A DNA stretch of 64,000 bases from JBMYZL01 sp049610385 (GCA_049610385.1 JBMYZL010000005.1:81971-145970), one strand, 5' to 3'; shown: positions 18,345 through 27,344, counted from the first letter of the stretch. Numbers and translations: made by a program. Notes: generated by a model from the sequence alone, not told the origin.

Positions 18345-19424
18345 TCAAAGGCGGTTCGTGCGCGACCGTTGTGCTGCGTCTGCGAGGGTCAACAATGCCA
18401 TGGATTCCACCAGTGGAACCGCACGAGGCAAAACACATGCATCATGTCGGCCTTTGCCCTCGACCTCTGTGGCTTCACCTCTGGCATTGACACTTTTCTG
18501 AGATTGACGAATTGTGGCAACAGGCTTGAACCCCACACGCAACATGATGTGCTCACCGTTGGAAATGCCGCCTTGGATGCCGCCGGAATGGTTGGTTGCG
18601 GTTCGGATTTGACCTTCATCTTGGACGAAGGCATCATTGTGTTCACTTCCAAGCATGTAAGTTCCCGCAAAGCCACTGCCAAATTCGATTCCTTTCACGG
18701 CTGGAAGCGAGCACATGGCATGGGCCAATGTGGCATGCAGCTTATCAAAAACGGGTTCTCCCCATCCTGGAGGCACCCCCTTTGCGATGCATACAATGGC
18801 ACCGCCGAGTGTATTGCCTTCGCGCCTGGCCTCATCGATGCTTTCAGCCATGGATTTTGCAGTTTCTGGATGTGGACAACGGGTGGGGGATGCGTCCACC
18901 CTTTCGCGCTCGACAAAAGCAGGCTCGAAGGGAATACGGACATGGCCTATGCGTTCAACGTAGGCGCTGACTTCGACGCCTAGGGTCTTCAGCCACTGGC
19001 GGGAAAGGGCGCCACCCACAACTCTGGAAACAGTTTCTCGCGCACTGGCACGGCCGCCGCCGCGGTGATCTCGCAAGCCGTATTTCGCGGTATAGGTGAA
19101 ATCCGCGTGAGAGGGGCGGAAGGCAGTCTTGAGGTGGTCATAATCTTGTGGCTTTGCATCTTCATTGAAAATGTGAAACCCAATGGGAGCACCTGTCGTT
19201 TGGCCTTCAAAGATCCCTGAAAGACATTGAACCCGGTCTCTTTCCTGGCGAGGAGTTGTCAATTGAGATTGTCCAGGTCGTCTCCGATTCACTTCCTCTT
19301 GGACAGCATCCCAATCCAGGTTCAAACCCGCAGGCAAACCCGTCAAAACGCCCCCCAATGCCAAACCATGACTTTCCCCGAAAGTGGTCAATTGAACGAT
19401 TTCTCCAAAGGTGTTTGCTGCCAT
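18345..19424 (-). CDS. aroC: Chorismate synthase
   Basis: Converts 5-enolpyruvylshikimate 3-phosphate to chorismate using reduced FMN, the last common step of aromatic biosynthesis. It has 359 residues, the normal length. Signature motifs are GESHGLALGG (residues ~16-25), the FMN-binding region HRGGGRASARETVSRVVGG (~118-136), and a late GGIQGGISNGEHI. The start is 33 bases from the divergent hutI start, with a TAATTTGC promoter-like element 4 bases upstream. It is the first gene of a minus-strand group with the symporter, PorE-like and DUF4920 genes. Confidence 0.96.
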   Translation of the reverse strand: MAANTFGEIVQLTTFGESHGLALGGVLTGLPAGLNLDWDAVQEEVNRRRPGQSQLTTPRQERDRVQCLSGIFEGQTTGAPIGFHIFNEDAKPQDYDHLKTAFRPSHADFTYTAKYGLRDHRGGGRASARETVSRVVGGALSRQWLKTLGVEVSAYVERIGHVRIPFEPAFVERERVDASPTRCPHPETAKSMAESIDEARREGNTLGGAIVCIAKGVPPGWGEPVFDKLHATLAHAMCSLPAVKGIEFGSGFAGTYMLGSEHNDAFVQDEGQIRTATNHSGGIQGGISNGEHIMLRVGFKPVATIRQSQKSVNARGEATEVEGKGRHDACVLPRAVPLVESMALLTLADAAQRSRTNRL

Positions 19425-19428
19425 GGCC

Positions 19429-19436
19429 GCAAATTA
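19429..19436 (-). promoter_or_regulatory. Promoter -7-like element TAATTTGC for aroC
   Basis: Variant TAnnTTGC on the minus strand, 4 bases before the aroC ATG, in the 33-base divergent gap with hutI. Confidence 0.35.
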
Positions 19437-19444
19437 CGAAGCAC

Positions 19445-19452
19445 TAACTTCG
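19445..19452 (+). promoter_or_regulatory. Promoter -7-like element TAACTTCG for hutI
   Basis: TAnnTTCG element 5 bases before the hutI ATG at 19458. It supports that start over the open frame reaching back to 19227. Confidence 0.5.
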
Positions 19453-19457
19453 CCTTC

Positions 19458-20726
19458 ATGCCAATTTTAATCAAAGACATCAAGGGTTTGATCGGTGCGT
19501 GGGAGAGCGATGATGTGGTTCCCCAATGTTTGAAGGGTTCTGAAATGTCTGAATTGCCTGTGCTCGAAAATGCCTGGCTGGCCATTGACGAGGATCAAGT
19601 CGTGGATTTTGGTCGGATGGAAGATTTTCCAGGCATTTTGGATTGGCGGGATTTGGAGGTGGTGGATGCGGCCCAGCGATTTGTGTGGCCGGCTTGGTGT
19701 GACAGCCACACGCACTTGGTCTATGCCCATGATCGGGCGGGCGAATTCATGGATCGATTGAATGGACTCTCCTATCAGGAAATTGCGGCCCGCGGTGGAG
19801 GCATCCTCAACAGCGCAAGGGCCTTGCAATCGACGGGTGAGGAAGATCTTTTGGCTTCTGCGGTTTCCCGATTAAAGCAAGTTCAATGGTCAGGAACAGG
19901 TGCCATTGAAATCAAAAGTGGCTATGGTTTGACCGCGGATGCCGAGTTGAAAATGCTTCGGGTCATCCGTCGCTTGGCCTCTTCAGAAGACTTGTCGATC
20001 AAAAGCACATTTCTGGCTGCACATGCCATCCCAAGTGGGCTGTCGGCGGCAGATTGGTTGGACATTTCCCTCCAAGAAATTTTGCCGCAAGTGGTTGCCG
20101 AAGGCCTGGCGGATTTCATTGATGTCTTTTGTGAGGAGGGGTATTTTGGTTTGCCAGAAACGGAAGCCGTTTTGCGGGCAGGACAGTCGCATGGGTTGCC
20201 CGCAAAGATTCATGTCAACCAATTCAACGCCATGGGTGGAGTGGAATTGGCTTTGCGGCTTGGTGCGTTGTCCTTGGATCACCTGGAAGAGTTGTCCGCA
20301 AATGATTTGCGGGCATTTTCTGAGGCGTTGAATCGCGGAGAGACACCATTTCCCACGGCACTTCCAGGTTGTTCACATTTTCTGGGCATCCCTTATGCGC
20401 CCGGTCGTCAGCTCATCGATGCTGGTTTGCCATTGACATTGGCGACCGATTTCAACCCTGGCTCTGCACCTTCCGGAAACATGACATTTGCGGTGCAATT
20501 GGCCATCGTGAAAATGAAATTGCGACCTTTGGAGGCCATCGCCGCAGCCACGTTGAATGGTGCCGCCGCCATGCATTTGGCGGATCGAGAGGGGGCCATC
20601 GTCCCGGGCAGGAAGGCAAACCTCATCCTCTCCAAGCCGATGACAGATTTGGTGGACTTGGGTTATCGGTTTGGTGAAGATCCTGTGGAAAACGTCTTGA
20701 TCAACGGCCGTTGGGTTCGTGATTAG
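19458..20726 (+). CDS. hutI: Imidazolonepropionase
   Basis: Hydrolyses 4-imidazolone-5-propionate to N-formimino-L-glutamate, the third step of histidine degradation. It is a 422-residue metal-dependent amidohydrolase. Zinc-site motif CDSHTHLVYAHDRAGE is at ~residues 76-91, followed by RGGGILNS, the metal-ligand motif HAIPSG, EEGYF, and LATDFNPGSAPSGNM near the C terminus. The frame extends 77 codons upstream through the aroC 5' region, but the ATG at 19458 has a promoter-like element 5 bases before it and gives the family length. ftcD follows after 30 bases with its own element. Confidence 0.95.
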   Translation: MPILIKDIKGLIGAWESDDVVPQCLKGSEMSELPVLENAWLAIDEDQVVDFGRMEDFPGILDWRDLEVVDAAQRFVWPAWCDSHTHLVYAHDRAGEFMDRLNGLSYQEIAARGGGILNSARALQSTGEEDLLASAVSRLKQVQWSGTGAIEIKSGYGLTADAELKMLRVIRRLASSEDLSIKSTFLAAHAIPSGLSAADWLDISLQEILPQVVAEGLADFIDVFCEEGYFGLPETEAVLRAGQSHGLPAKIHVNQFNAMGGVELALRLGALSLDHLEELSANDLRAFSEALNRGETPFPTALPGCSHFLGIPYAPGRQLIDAGLPLTLATDFNPGSAPSGNMTFAVQLAIVKMKLRPLEAIAAATLNGAAAMHLADREGAIVPGRKANLILSKPMTDLVDLGYRFGEDPVENVLINGRWVRD

Positions 20727-20743
20727 AAGGCTGGACCTTGGCC

Positions 20744-20751
20744 TATTTTCG
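20744..20751 (+). promoter_or_regulatory. Promoter -7-like element TATTTTCG for ftcD
   Basis: TAnnTTCG element 5 bases before the ftcD ATG at 20757, in the 30-base gap after hutI. Confidence 0.45.
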
Positions 20752-20756
20752 CAAGC

Positions 20757-22451
20757 ATGATGCAACGACTCATAGAATGCGTTCCCAACATTTCAGAAGG
20801 TCGCAGAGATGATGTGATTTCGGCGGTTTCCTCAGTGGTCAAATCGGTTCCAGGTGTTCAATTGCTGGATGTGGATCCAGGTCGAAGCACGAACCGAACC
20901 GTCATCACGTTTGTAGGACCACCCGAAACCATAGGGGAAGCTGCTTTTCGGGTGATCCAAAAAGCGTCTGAATTGATTGACATGTCTCAGCACAAAGGTG
21001 AACATCCCCGAATGGGTGCCACGGATGTTTGTCCCTTCGTGCCTGTGGCTGGCGTGACCATGGAGGAATGCATCGAAATCGCTCATGCTGTGGGAAAAAG
21101 GGTAGGTGAGGAGTTGAACATCCCAGGATATTTCTATGAAGCCGCAGCGAAATCTCCTGAGCGCAAAAATTTGGCACACTGCAGAAAGGGAGAATACGAA
21201 GGGTTGGAAAAATTGACCGATCCGGATTGGGTTCCTGATTTCGGTCCAGCGGCTTGGGATGATCAAGTGAAGCGAAGTGGCGCCACAGCTATTGGAGCCC
21301 GTGACTTTTTGATTGCCTACAACATCAATTTAAACACCACCAGTTCGCGCAGAGCAAATGCCATTGCTTTTGACATTCGTGAGTCCGGTCGGGTCAAACG
21401 AGAGGGTGGGCCAGGCACGCCCATTGTCAAGGATGATCAGGGGGTTCCGCTGCGAATTCCAGGTTCGTTGAAGGCGGTAAAAGGCATTGGTTGGTACATC
21501 GAAGAGTATGGAATTGCCCAACTTTCATTGAACCTGACGGACATCCACACCACACCTGTTCATGTGGCCTTTGACGAAGCGGTTTCACGTGCACAAGCCC
21601 GTGGCATTCGGGTGACGGGTTCTGAACTTGTCGGTTTGCTGCCTTTGCGTGTCCTTACAGATGCTGCGGACCATTACTTGCGCAAGCAAGAGCGGTCTTT
21701 GGGAATTCCCGATCGAGAAAAGGTGAAGATTGCTGTCAAATCATTGGGATTGGACGACTTGGCGCCATTTGACCCCAATGAGCGCGTGATTGAATATCGA
21801 ATTGCAGCGGCAGGAAATGCGCCTTTGTTGAACATGAATCTCCGAGCTTTCAGTGAAGAGACGGCATCAGAATCCCCCGCGCCAGGTGGTGGGTCAATCG
21901 CAGCCTATTGTGGTGCCTTGGGGGCGGCATTGGGCACAATGGTGGCGAATTTGAGTGCGCACAAACGAGGATGGGATGACCGATGGGCTCGGTATTCAGC
22001 CGATGCCGTCGAGGGGCTTTCGATTCAGGAGCGTTTGCTCAGTTTGGTTGATGCGGATACGGCTGCTTTCAATGGCATCATGGATGCCTATGGATTGCCG
22101 AAAGGAAATGCAGAACAAATGGCTGTCCGGGATTCGGCCATTCAGGCCGCCACAAGACATGCGATTGACATTCCGATGGAAGTGGCCCGTTCAGCAATGG
22201 AGGCGCTTCCCCTTTTGCAGCGCATGGCTGAACATGGCAATCCGAATTCCATTACGGATGTAGGCGTGGGGGCCATGTCCATTCGGACTGCTGTGTTGGG
22301 TGCGATTTTGAATGCACGGGTGAATGCAGCAGATCTCAAGGACATGGCTCATGTAGCGGCAGTGCTGCAGGAATGTGATGAAATGAAACAAACCGTGTTC
22401 CGGGCAGAGTCGAACATCCTTGCTCGCGTGGATGAAGTGCTGGGCAAGTGA
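20757..22451 (+). CDS. ftcD: Bifunctional glutamate formiminotransferase / formiminotetrahydrofolate cyclodeaminase
   Basis: Moves the formimino group from formiminoglutamate to tetrahydrofolate, then deaminates it to methenyl-THF, completing histidine degradation. The protein has 564 residues. The formiminotransferase part begins with IECVPNISEGR, followed by the folate/catalytic region HKGEHPRMGATD, up to ~residue 325. The cyclodeaminase part begins at ~residue 360 with ESPAPGGGSIAAYCG and ends ~560. The fused form is animal-like and is also found in Bacteroidota. Two ATGs occur in a row (20757 and 20760); either may be used. It pairs with hutI immediately upstream; hutU is not in the window. 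Confidence 0.95.
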   Translation: MMQRLIECVPNISEGRRDDVISAVSSVVKSVPGVQLLDVDPGRSTNRTVITFVGPPETIGEAAFRVIQKASELIDMSQHKGEHPRMGATDVCPFVPVAGVTMEECIEIAHAVGKRVGEELNIPGYFYEAAAKSPERKNLAHCRKGEYEGLEKLTDPDWVPDFGPAAWDDQVKRSGATAIGARDFLIAYNINLNTTSSRRANAIAFDIRESGRVKREGGPGTPIVKDDQGVPLRIPGSLKAVKGIGWYIEEYGIAQLSLNLTDIHTTPVHVAFDEAVSRAQARGIRVTGSELVGLLPLRVLTDAADHYLRKQERSLGIPDREKVKIAVKSLGLDDLAPFDPNERVIEYRIAAAGNAPLLNMNLRAFSEETASESPAPGGGSIAAYCGALGAALGTMVANLSAHKRGWDDRWARYSADAVEGLSIQERLLSLVDADTAAFNGIMDAYGLPKGNAEQMAVRDSAIQAATRHAIDIPMEVARSAMEALPLLQRMAEHGNPNSITDVGVGAMSIRTAVLGAILNARVNAADLKDMAHVAAVLQECDEMKQTVFRAESNILARVDEVLGK

Positions 22452-22480
22452 CAATGTGCTGTGCCTGCCCGTATCCACAT

Positions 22481-22512
22481 AAAAATGCCGGACTTCCCAG
22501 CCCGGCACTTTT
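22481..22512. terminator. Bidirectional terminator between ftcD and rplS
   Basis: Stem TGCCGG (22486-22491) with CCGGCA (22502-22507), preceded by AAAAA and followed by CTTTTC. It can therefore end both the plus-strand ftcD transcript and the minus-strand rplS transcript. Confidence 0.8.
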
Positions 22513-22541
22513 CATCTAACACAATCACAAAAGCGTGATGA

Positions 22542-22901
22542 TCAACTCGCCTTGTAGTGGCGCTTTTCTTTGATTCGAGCGGCCTTACCGGTGCGCTCAC
22601 GCAGGTAATATATCCGAGAACGACGAACCTTGCCTCGCTTCGTCACTTCTATCGCATCAATGAAGGGGGATGAGATCGGGAACACACGTTCTACACCGAT
22701 TCCCGATGCCATTTTGCGCACGGTAAATGTCGCCGTGTGTCCATGACCTTTCCGCTGGATCACCACGCCTTGAAACTTTTGCAAACGCTCCTTATTTCCT
22801 TCGCGGATTTTGATGGTAACGACCACTGTATCTCCCGCGTTGAACTCTGGCCATTCTGGCTTCTCGATGAGCTTGTTGGCAATTTCTTGAATGCGATCCA
22901 T
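22542..22901 (-). CDS. rplS: 50S ribosomal protein L19
   Basis: 119-residue ribosomal protein at the 30S-50S interface. Characteristic stretches are FNAGDTVVV, RLQKFQGVVI, the RKMASGIGVERVFP core and RRSRIYYLRER near the C terminus. It is downstream of trmD on the minus strand with a 61-base gap and followed by a strong terminator. In many bacteria rpsP, rimM, trmD and rplS form one operon; here rimM is 40 kb away, at the right end of the window. Confidence 0.97.
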   Translation of the reverse strand: MDRIQEIANKLIEKPEWPEFNAGDTVVVTIKIREGNKERLQKFQGVVIQRKGHGHTATFTVRKMASGIGVERVFPISSPFIDAIEVTKRGKVRRSRIYYLRERTGKAARIKEKRHYKAS

Positions 22902-22962
22902 GACTGTAGAATTACGACCCTGTTTCGGGGGTGCAATATTACGAAGAAATTCTGTTCAACCT

Positions 22963-23664
22963 TCAAGTGGATGAGATTTCTCCGTCAAAAAGATCCGGCC
23001 GCCTCTCCTGGGTTCGTTTAACGGCTTCATCATGTTCCCAAGACGCAATCAGGGCATGATCTCCAGATCGCAAAACCTCAGGTACTTTCCAGCCTTGGTA
23101 TTCGGCAGGACGGGTGTAGACGGGAGGAGCCAAAAGACCATCTTGAAAACTGTCAGACAGTGCACTCATTTCGTCTCCAATGGCACCGGGAATCAACCGC
23201 ACGATGGCATCTGTCAAGACGGCTGCAGCCAGCTCACCCCCCGAAAGCACATAATCTCCGATGGAAATCTCCCGGGTTATGAGGTGATCTCGGATACGTT
23301 GGTCAATGCCTTTGTAGTGTCCACAAAGCAGAATGAGATTGCCTGAAATCGAGAGGCTGTTGACGTGGCTTTGTGTCAGGGTTTCCCCGTCGGGTGTGAG
23401 GTAAATGATTTCGGCATACGGCCTCAGAGCTTGAAGAGCTTGGATGGCATCGTGGATCGGTTGAATGGTCATGACCATTCCGGCTGCGCCGCCGAAGGGC
23501 ACGTCGTCTGTTCGTTTGTGCTTGTCCGTGCTCCAGTCTCGAATGTTGTGGACTTGGATTTGGACCAAACCCTTGTCCGAAGCACGTTTTACAATGCTCC
23601 CTGCGAAAGGTCCCTCCAACAACTCGGGCACCACCGTCAAGATATCAATGTGGATCGGATTCAT
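22963..23664 (-). CDS. trmD: tRNA (guanine37-N1)-methyltransferase
   Basis: Methylates G37 of tRNAs with G36, preventing +1 frameshifts. It is a 233-residue SPOUT enzyme with a trefoil knot. Motifs are DILTVVPE at the start, DDVPFGGAAGMVM (~53-65), LLCGHYKGIDQR (~114-125) and the AdoMet-knot stretch IGDYVLSGGELAA (~138-150). It lies 10 bases after the aldo/keto reductase gene on the same strand, so those two and rplS probably form one transcription unit. Confidence 0.96.
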   Translation of the reverse strand: MNPIHIDILTVVPELLEGPFAGSIVKRASDKGLVQIQVHNIRDWSTDKHKRTDDVPFGGAAGMVMTIQPIHDAIQALQALRPYAEIIYLTPDGETLTQSHVNSLSISGNLILLCGHYKGIDQRIRDHLITREISIGDYVLSGGELAAAVLTDAIVRLIPGAIGDEMSALSDSFQDGLLAPPVYTRPAEYQGWKVPEVLRSGDHALIASWEHDEAVKRTQERRPDLFDGEISST

Positions 23665-23674
23665 GTGTTCAGAT

Positions 23675-24658
23675 TCAATAGGGTGGATGAACGGGTTTGT
23701 TGTCCAGCAATTCGTCGACTTGATTCATCACTTCAGGCGTCAGCAGGTCTGCGAAAGATGGAGATTTCAAAGTTTCTTCCAGCTGTTTCTCTTGGGAGGC
23801 ACCCAAGATGACAGTGCTGACATGCTGGTTCTTGAGACACCAAGCCACCGCGAACTGGGCTGGCGTCATCCCCAAATCCTTGGCCAGGGTACAAACAGCC
23901 TTCACTTTGTCCAACTTTTCGGGCGTTAGCAAAAGATCGGCCAGCCAATCCAACTCCGACCTGTTCAAGCGGGCCGAGGCTTCGGGGCCCTCGAGATATT
24001 TGCCTGTCAAAATTCCAGAAGCAAGCGGACTCCAAATCGTGGTGCCCAACCCCACAGTCCGGTAAACATCGCTGTATTCAACTTCCACTTTTCGGCGAAC
24101 CAACATGTTGTATTGGGGTTGCTCGACGACCGGGCCAATCAGGTGATGGCGCTCTGCAATTCGATGGGCATCCATGATTTCGGCGGCACTCCATTCGCTT
24201 GTGCCCCAGTAGAGGACTTTGCCTTGCATAATCAATTGGTGCATGGTCCAAACCGTTTCTTCCATTGGGGTCTGCTTGTCAGGACGGTGGCACATGAAAA
24301 TGTCGAGGTAGTCCACTTGCAAACGGCGCAGAGCCGCTTCGCAAGCTTCGATGACGTGTTTGCGATGTAACCCTTTCTGAGTGGGCAAATGGCCACCAGC
24401 CCCAAAATACACTTTGGATGAAACCATCCACTCATCTCTGGGCCAGTTCCGCTTTTTGAGCAAGGCCCCCATGACTTCTTCGGATTGGCCATCGGCATAG
24501 GTTTCGGCATTGTCGAAAAAATTCACACCTGCTTCAAAGGCCAAATCCATGAGTCGACCGGCGGTGTTGTTTTCGATTTGGTTTCCAAAAGTGATCCAAC
24601 TACCGAGAGACAGCTCACTTAACTGCAAACCTGTGGACCCCATGCGTCTGTATTCCAT
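23675..24658 (-). CDS. Aldo/keto reductase (Kv-beta/YghZ-like)
   Basis: NADPH-dependent reductase of aldehydes or ketones, 327 residues in a TIM barrel. The catalytic tetrad is visible: Asp49, Tyr54, Lys82 and His124. The N-terminal MEYRRMGSTGL and the GSWITFGNQ stretch resemble the AKR6 group, which includes potassium-channel beta subunits and YghZ. The physiological substrate is unknown. The start is preceded by a perfect TAnnTTTG element with 4 bases between, and a TTG 19 bases further upstream fits the -33 box. It is the first gene of a group with trmD and rplS. Confidence 0.92.
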   Translation of the reverse strand: MEYRRMGSTGLQLSELSLGSWITFGNQIENNTAGRLMDLAFEAGVNFFDNAETYADGQSEEVMGALLKKRNWPRDEWMVSSKVYFGAGGHLPTQKGLHRKHVIEACEAALRRLQVDYLDIFMCHRPDKQTPMEETVWTMHQLIMQGKVLYWGTSEWSAAEIMDAHRIAERHHLIGPVVEQPQYNMLVRRKVEVEYSDVYRTVGLGTTIWSPLASGILTGKYLEGPEASARLNRSELDWLADLLLTPEKLDKVKAVCTLAKDLGMTPAQFAVAWCLKNQHVSTVILGASQEKQLEETLKSPSFADLLTPEVMNQVDELLDNKPVHPPY

Positions 24659-24662
24659 TCGG

Positions 24663-24670
24663 CAAAGTTA
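24663..24670 (-). promoter_or_regulatory. Promoter -7 element TAACTTTG for aldo/keto reductase-trmD-rplS
   Basis: Exact TAnnTTTG match on the minus strand, 4 bases before the ATG, with TTG 19 bases upstream as a -33 candidate. It shares two bases with the divergent ppc element. Confidence 0.6.
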
Positions 24671-24676
24671 CCTTCG
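24669..24676 (+). promoter_or_regulatory. Promoter -7-like element TACCTTCG for ppc
   Basis: TAnnTTCG element 6 bases before the ppc ATG at 24683, overlapping the divergent element of the aldo/keto reductase gene by two bases. Confidence 0.5.
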
Positions 24677-24682
24677 CAGGTT

Positions 24683-27265
24683 ATGCAGTCAACCCGAGAC
24701 AAAAAGGAGTACAATCAGGTGGTGAGCCATCCGTTTCAAGTGTTCAACGGGATCTTTTTGACCCTTCCTTTGGATGGTATTCGTCAAACGGGATTGCGCG
24801 TTCCCTTGTTGCAAGAGGCCTGTGAATGGGGATTGAATCATGCACAGACGCCTTCGGATATACTGGCCGACTTTTTTCAAAAAGAAGGATTGGTGGAGAC
24901 ATCCGACCAAACTGAATTGCTTTTCCGAATCATCCAATATGTAGAACGCCAAGTGGTCCTCGTGGATGCATTGGAGGATGCACGCTATGCGCAGTTGAAC
25001 GACATGGGCGGAACCGAGTCATTGATTTCCTTGATGCAACGCGTTCGCAGGCATGAGCTGGAGGATGAATTTCGCGAGCGTTTGAAATCCTATGCGGTGC
25101 GGGTGGTATTGACGGCACATCCAACCCAATTTTATCCAGGAAATGCGCTGGCGATTATCACCGATTTGGCGCAGGCTATGGAAGCGAATGATTTGGGTGG
25201 AATACGGAAATTGTTACATCAGTTGGGATTGACGCCTTTTTTTCAATCTGAACCACCGACTCCATACGAGGAAGCTGTGCGCCAAACTTGGTACTTGGAA
25301 AATGTGTTCTTCTATGCGGCGCCAGACTTGTTTAGCAAATTTGCTCAGGCCTTGGATGACCCCTCAGGAAGCAGTCTGCCAGATGAATTGGTGGGCATTG
25401 GTTTCTGGCCCGGCGGAGATCGGGATGGAAATCCATTTGTCACGGCAGAAACCACTTTGGAGGTCGCGCGCCGCCTTCGTTTGACGCTGCTGCGGGCCTA
25501 TCGACGTGAAATCCGTCAGTTGCGCCGTCGCATCACCTTTCGGCATGCTTCTCCATTGTTGGACGGCCTTCAGCAGCGGGTTGAACGGGCCATGCAGGGA
25601 AAAAGCAACGCCTTGACCGCGCGAGAAATGCTTGAAACGCTGGGGAATGTTGCAGAGATTGTGGATTCAGATTACAATGGGCTGTATGAAGATCGAATCC
25701 GCGCATTGATTTTCAAGGTTCGCTTGTTTGGGATGCATTTCGCGTCCATTGACATTCGGCAAGACAGCCGGGTGGTGCAAGCGGCTTTGGACAGTGCACT
25801 GGATTTGCTGCACCCAGGAGGGCATGCGGCCTTACGTGCCTTGCCCAAAGCGGATCAAATTGGTGTTCTGTTCGCTTACACGTTGCCAGCGGATTCTTTA
25901 GGCTGGCACCACCAAATGCCCGAGGAGCGTCACCGCGATGTGATTGAATCCCTGCAGGCCATTCGACAAATTCAAGACGAGAATGGTCCTTTGGGATGTC
26001 ATCGGTTTATCCTGAGCAATTGCAGTGGAACTTTGGATATTGCTGCCTTGTGGGCACTCGCCCGCATGAGTGGTTGGTCCGATGAGTTGGATTTGGATTT
26101 GGTGCCTTTGTTTGAGACCATTGACGATTTATCTGGCGCCAAAGCACAGATGGAGGCCTTGTATGACTTGCCAGTTTATCGTGCCCATTTGGCACGTCGA
26201 CAACATCGTCAAACAGTGATGCTCGGTTTTTCGGATGGCACCAAGGATGGCGGATACTTGAGGGCCAACTTGAGTATCTACGAGGCGAAACAGGACTTAA
26301 CAGCTGCCTCTCAGGCCGCAGGAGTGACCGTTTTGTTTTTTGATGGTCGTGGAGGTCCCCCGGCGCGTGGAGGAGGCAATACGCACCGATTTTATGCATC
26401 GCTGGGTCAAGACATTGAAAACACCGAAATCCAAACGACGATTCAAGGACAAACGATATCGAGCAATTTCGGAATCCCGCGTTCTGCTGGCTTCAACCTG
26501 GAACTGCTCCTAACGGCGGGGCTTCGTAACCGCCTTTTTGATGACCCGGGAACGCGCTTGACTTCGGTGCAGAAAACCCTGATGGACGGTTTGGCGACGA
26601 TCAGTTATGAGAAATACGCTGAGCTGAAAGCGCACCCTTCATTTTTGACTTACTTGGCGACATTTGGAACCTTAAAGTATTACGGGGAGACGAACATTGC
26701 CAGCCGGCCAACCAGTCGAAAACCCGATGGCCCCTTGAATTTCAGCGACCTTCGTGCCATTCCTTTTGTGGGTTCTTGGTCTCAACTGAAGCAAAATGTG
26801 CCTGGGTATTATGGATTGGGCACGGCTCTGCAAGCTCTCGATGCCGAAGGCCGCCTGGATGAAGTCGCAGATTTGTATCAAAACAGTGCGTTTTTCCGAG
26901 CCTTGGTGGAAAACAGCATGCAGAGCATGATGAAGTGTGATTTCAGGTTGACATCTCATCTGGCGAAGGACGAGCGATTTGGATCTTTGTGGACCGATAT
27001 TTTTGAAGAGTTCGAGCGAACGAAATCATATGTGCTTAAAATCACAGGGCAATCTCAATTGATGGAGAATCATCCTCATATCCGAGAATCCATTGCCTTG
27101 CGCGACGGCTTAATCAAACCTTTGCTGGTCATTCAACACTTTGCTCTCGCCGAGTTGGACCGGATGGCGGGTGGTGAGGTGGGACCATGGGATCAGGACA
27201 TCCTCAAGCGCCTCGTGATTCGAAGCATGTATGGCATCGTGAACGCAAGTCGGAACGCAGTTTGA
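24683..27265 (+). CDS. ppc: Phosphoenolpyruvate carboxylase
   Basis: Carboxylates PEP to oxaloacetate, replenishing the TCA cycle. The protein has 860 residues. Active-site motifs are LTAHPTQFYPG with catalytic His146, PGGDRDGNP, LGFSDGTKDGGY, FFDGRGGPPARGGG and QGQTISSNFG. The FDGRGG and PPARGGG spellings differ from the proteobacterial FHGRGGxxGRGG and match what I know of the Bacteroidota branch. An in-frame GTG at 24719 has a GGAG 9 bases upstream and could be an internal start. I prefer the ATG at 24683 because of the promoter element just before it. The gene is monocistronic, divergent from the aldo/keto reductase gene. Confidence 0.95.
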   Translation: MQSTRDKKEYNQVVSHPFQVFNGIFLTLPLDGIRQTGLRVPLLQEACEWGLNHAQTPSDILADFFQKEGLVETSDQTELLFRIIQYVERQVVLVDALEDARYAQLNDMGGTESLISLMQRVRRHELEDEFRERLKSYAVRVVLTAHPTQFYPGNALAIITDLAQAMEANDLGGIRKLLHQLGLTPFFQSEPPTPYEEAVRQTWYLENVFFYAAPDLFSKFAQALDDPSGSSLPDELVGIGFWPGGDRDGNPFVTAETTLEVARRLRLTLLRAYRREIRQLRRRITFRHASPLLDGLQQRVERAMQGKSNALTAREMLETLGNVAEIVDSDYNGLYEDRIRALIFKVRLFGMHFASIDIRQDSRVVQAALDSALDLLHPGGHAALRALPKADQIGVLFAYTLPADSLGWHHQMPEERHRDVIESLQAIRQIQDENGPLGCHRFILSNCSGTLDIAALWALARMSGWSDELDLDLVPLFETIDDLSGAKAQMEALYDLPVYRAHLARRQHRQTVMLGFSDGTKDGGYLRANLSIYEAKQDLTAASQAAGVTVLFFDGRGGPPARGGGNTHRFYASLGQDIENTEIQTTIQGQTISSNFGIPRSAGFNLELLLTAGLRNRLFDDPGTRLTSVQKTLMDGLATISYEKYAELKAHPSFLTYLATFGTLKYYGETNIASRPTSRKPDGPLNFSDLRAIPFVGSWSQLKQNVPGYYGLGTALQALDAEGRLDEVADLYQNSAFFRALVENSMQSMMKCDFRLTSHLAKDERFGSLWTDIFEEFERTKSYVLKITGQSQLMENHPHIRESIALRDGLIKPLLVIQHFALAELDRMAGGEVGPWDQDILKRLVIRSMYGIVNASRNAV

Positions 27266-27307
27266 CATCGCCTTTCAAAAGGGTGTATTGACAAACAAGA
27301 CATCCAC

Positions 27308-27344
27308 AAAAAAGCAGGGGTTGGCCCTGTTGAGCCAACCCCTG
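27308..27344 (-). terminator. Strong hairpin terminator between ppc and the S46 peptidase gene
   Basis: Perfect 11-bp stem CAGGGGTTGGC (27315-27325) with GCCAACCCCTG (27334-27344) and an 8-base loop. On the minus strand it is followed by a T-run (A-run at 27308-27313), so it ends the S46 peptidase transcript. It may also stop ppc. Confidence 0.88.

Noticed and set aside
24701..24724. GGAG Shine-Dalgarno-like site followed by in-frame GTG codons as the ppc start
   Set aside because: The ATG at 24683 is 6 bases after a promoter element of the type seen throughout the window. The GTG start would need a longer leader, so it is kept only as an alternative.
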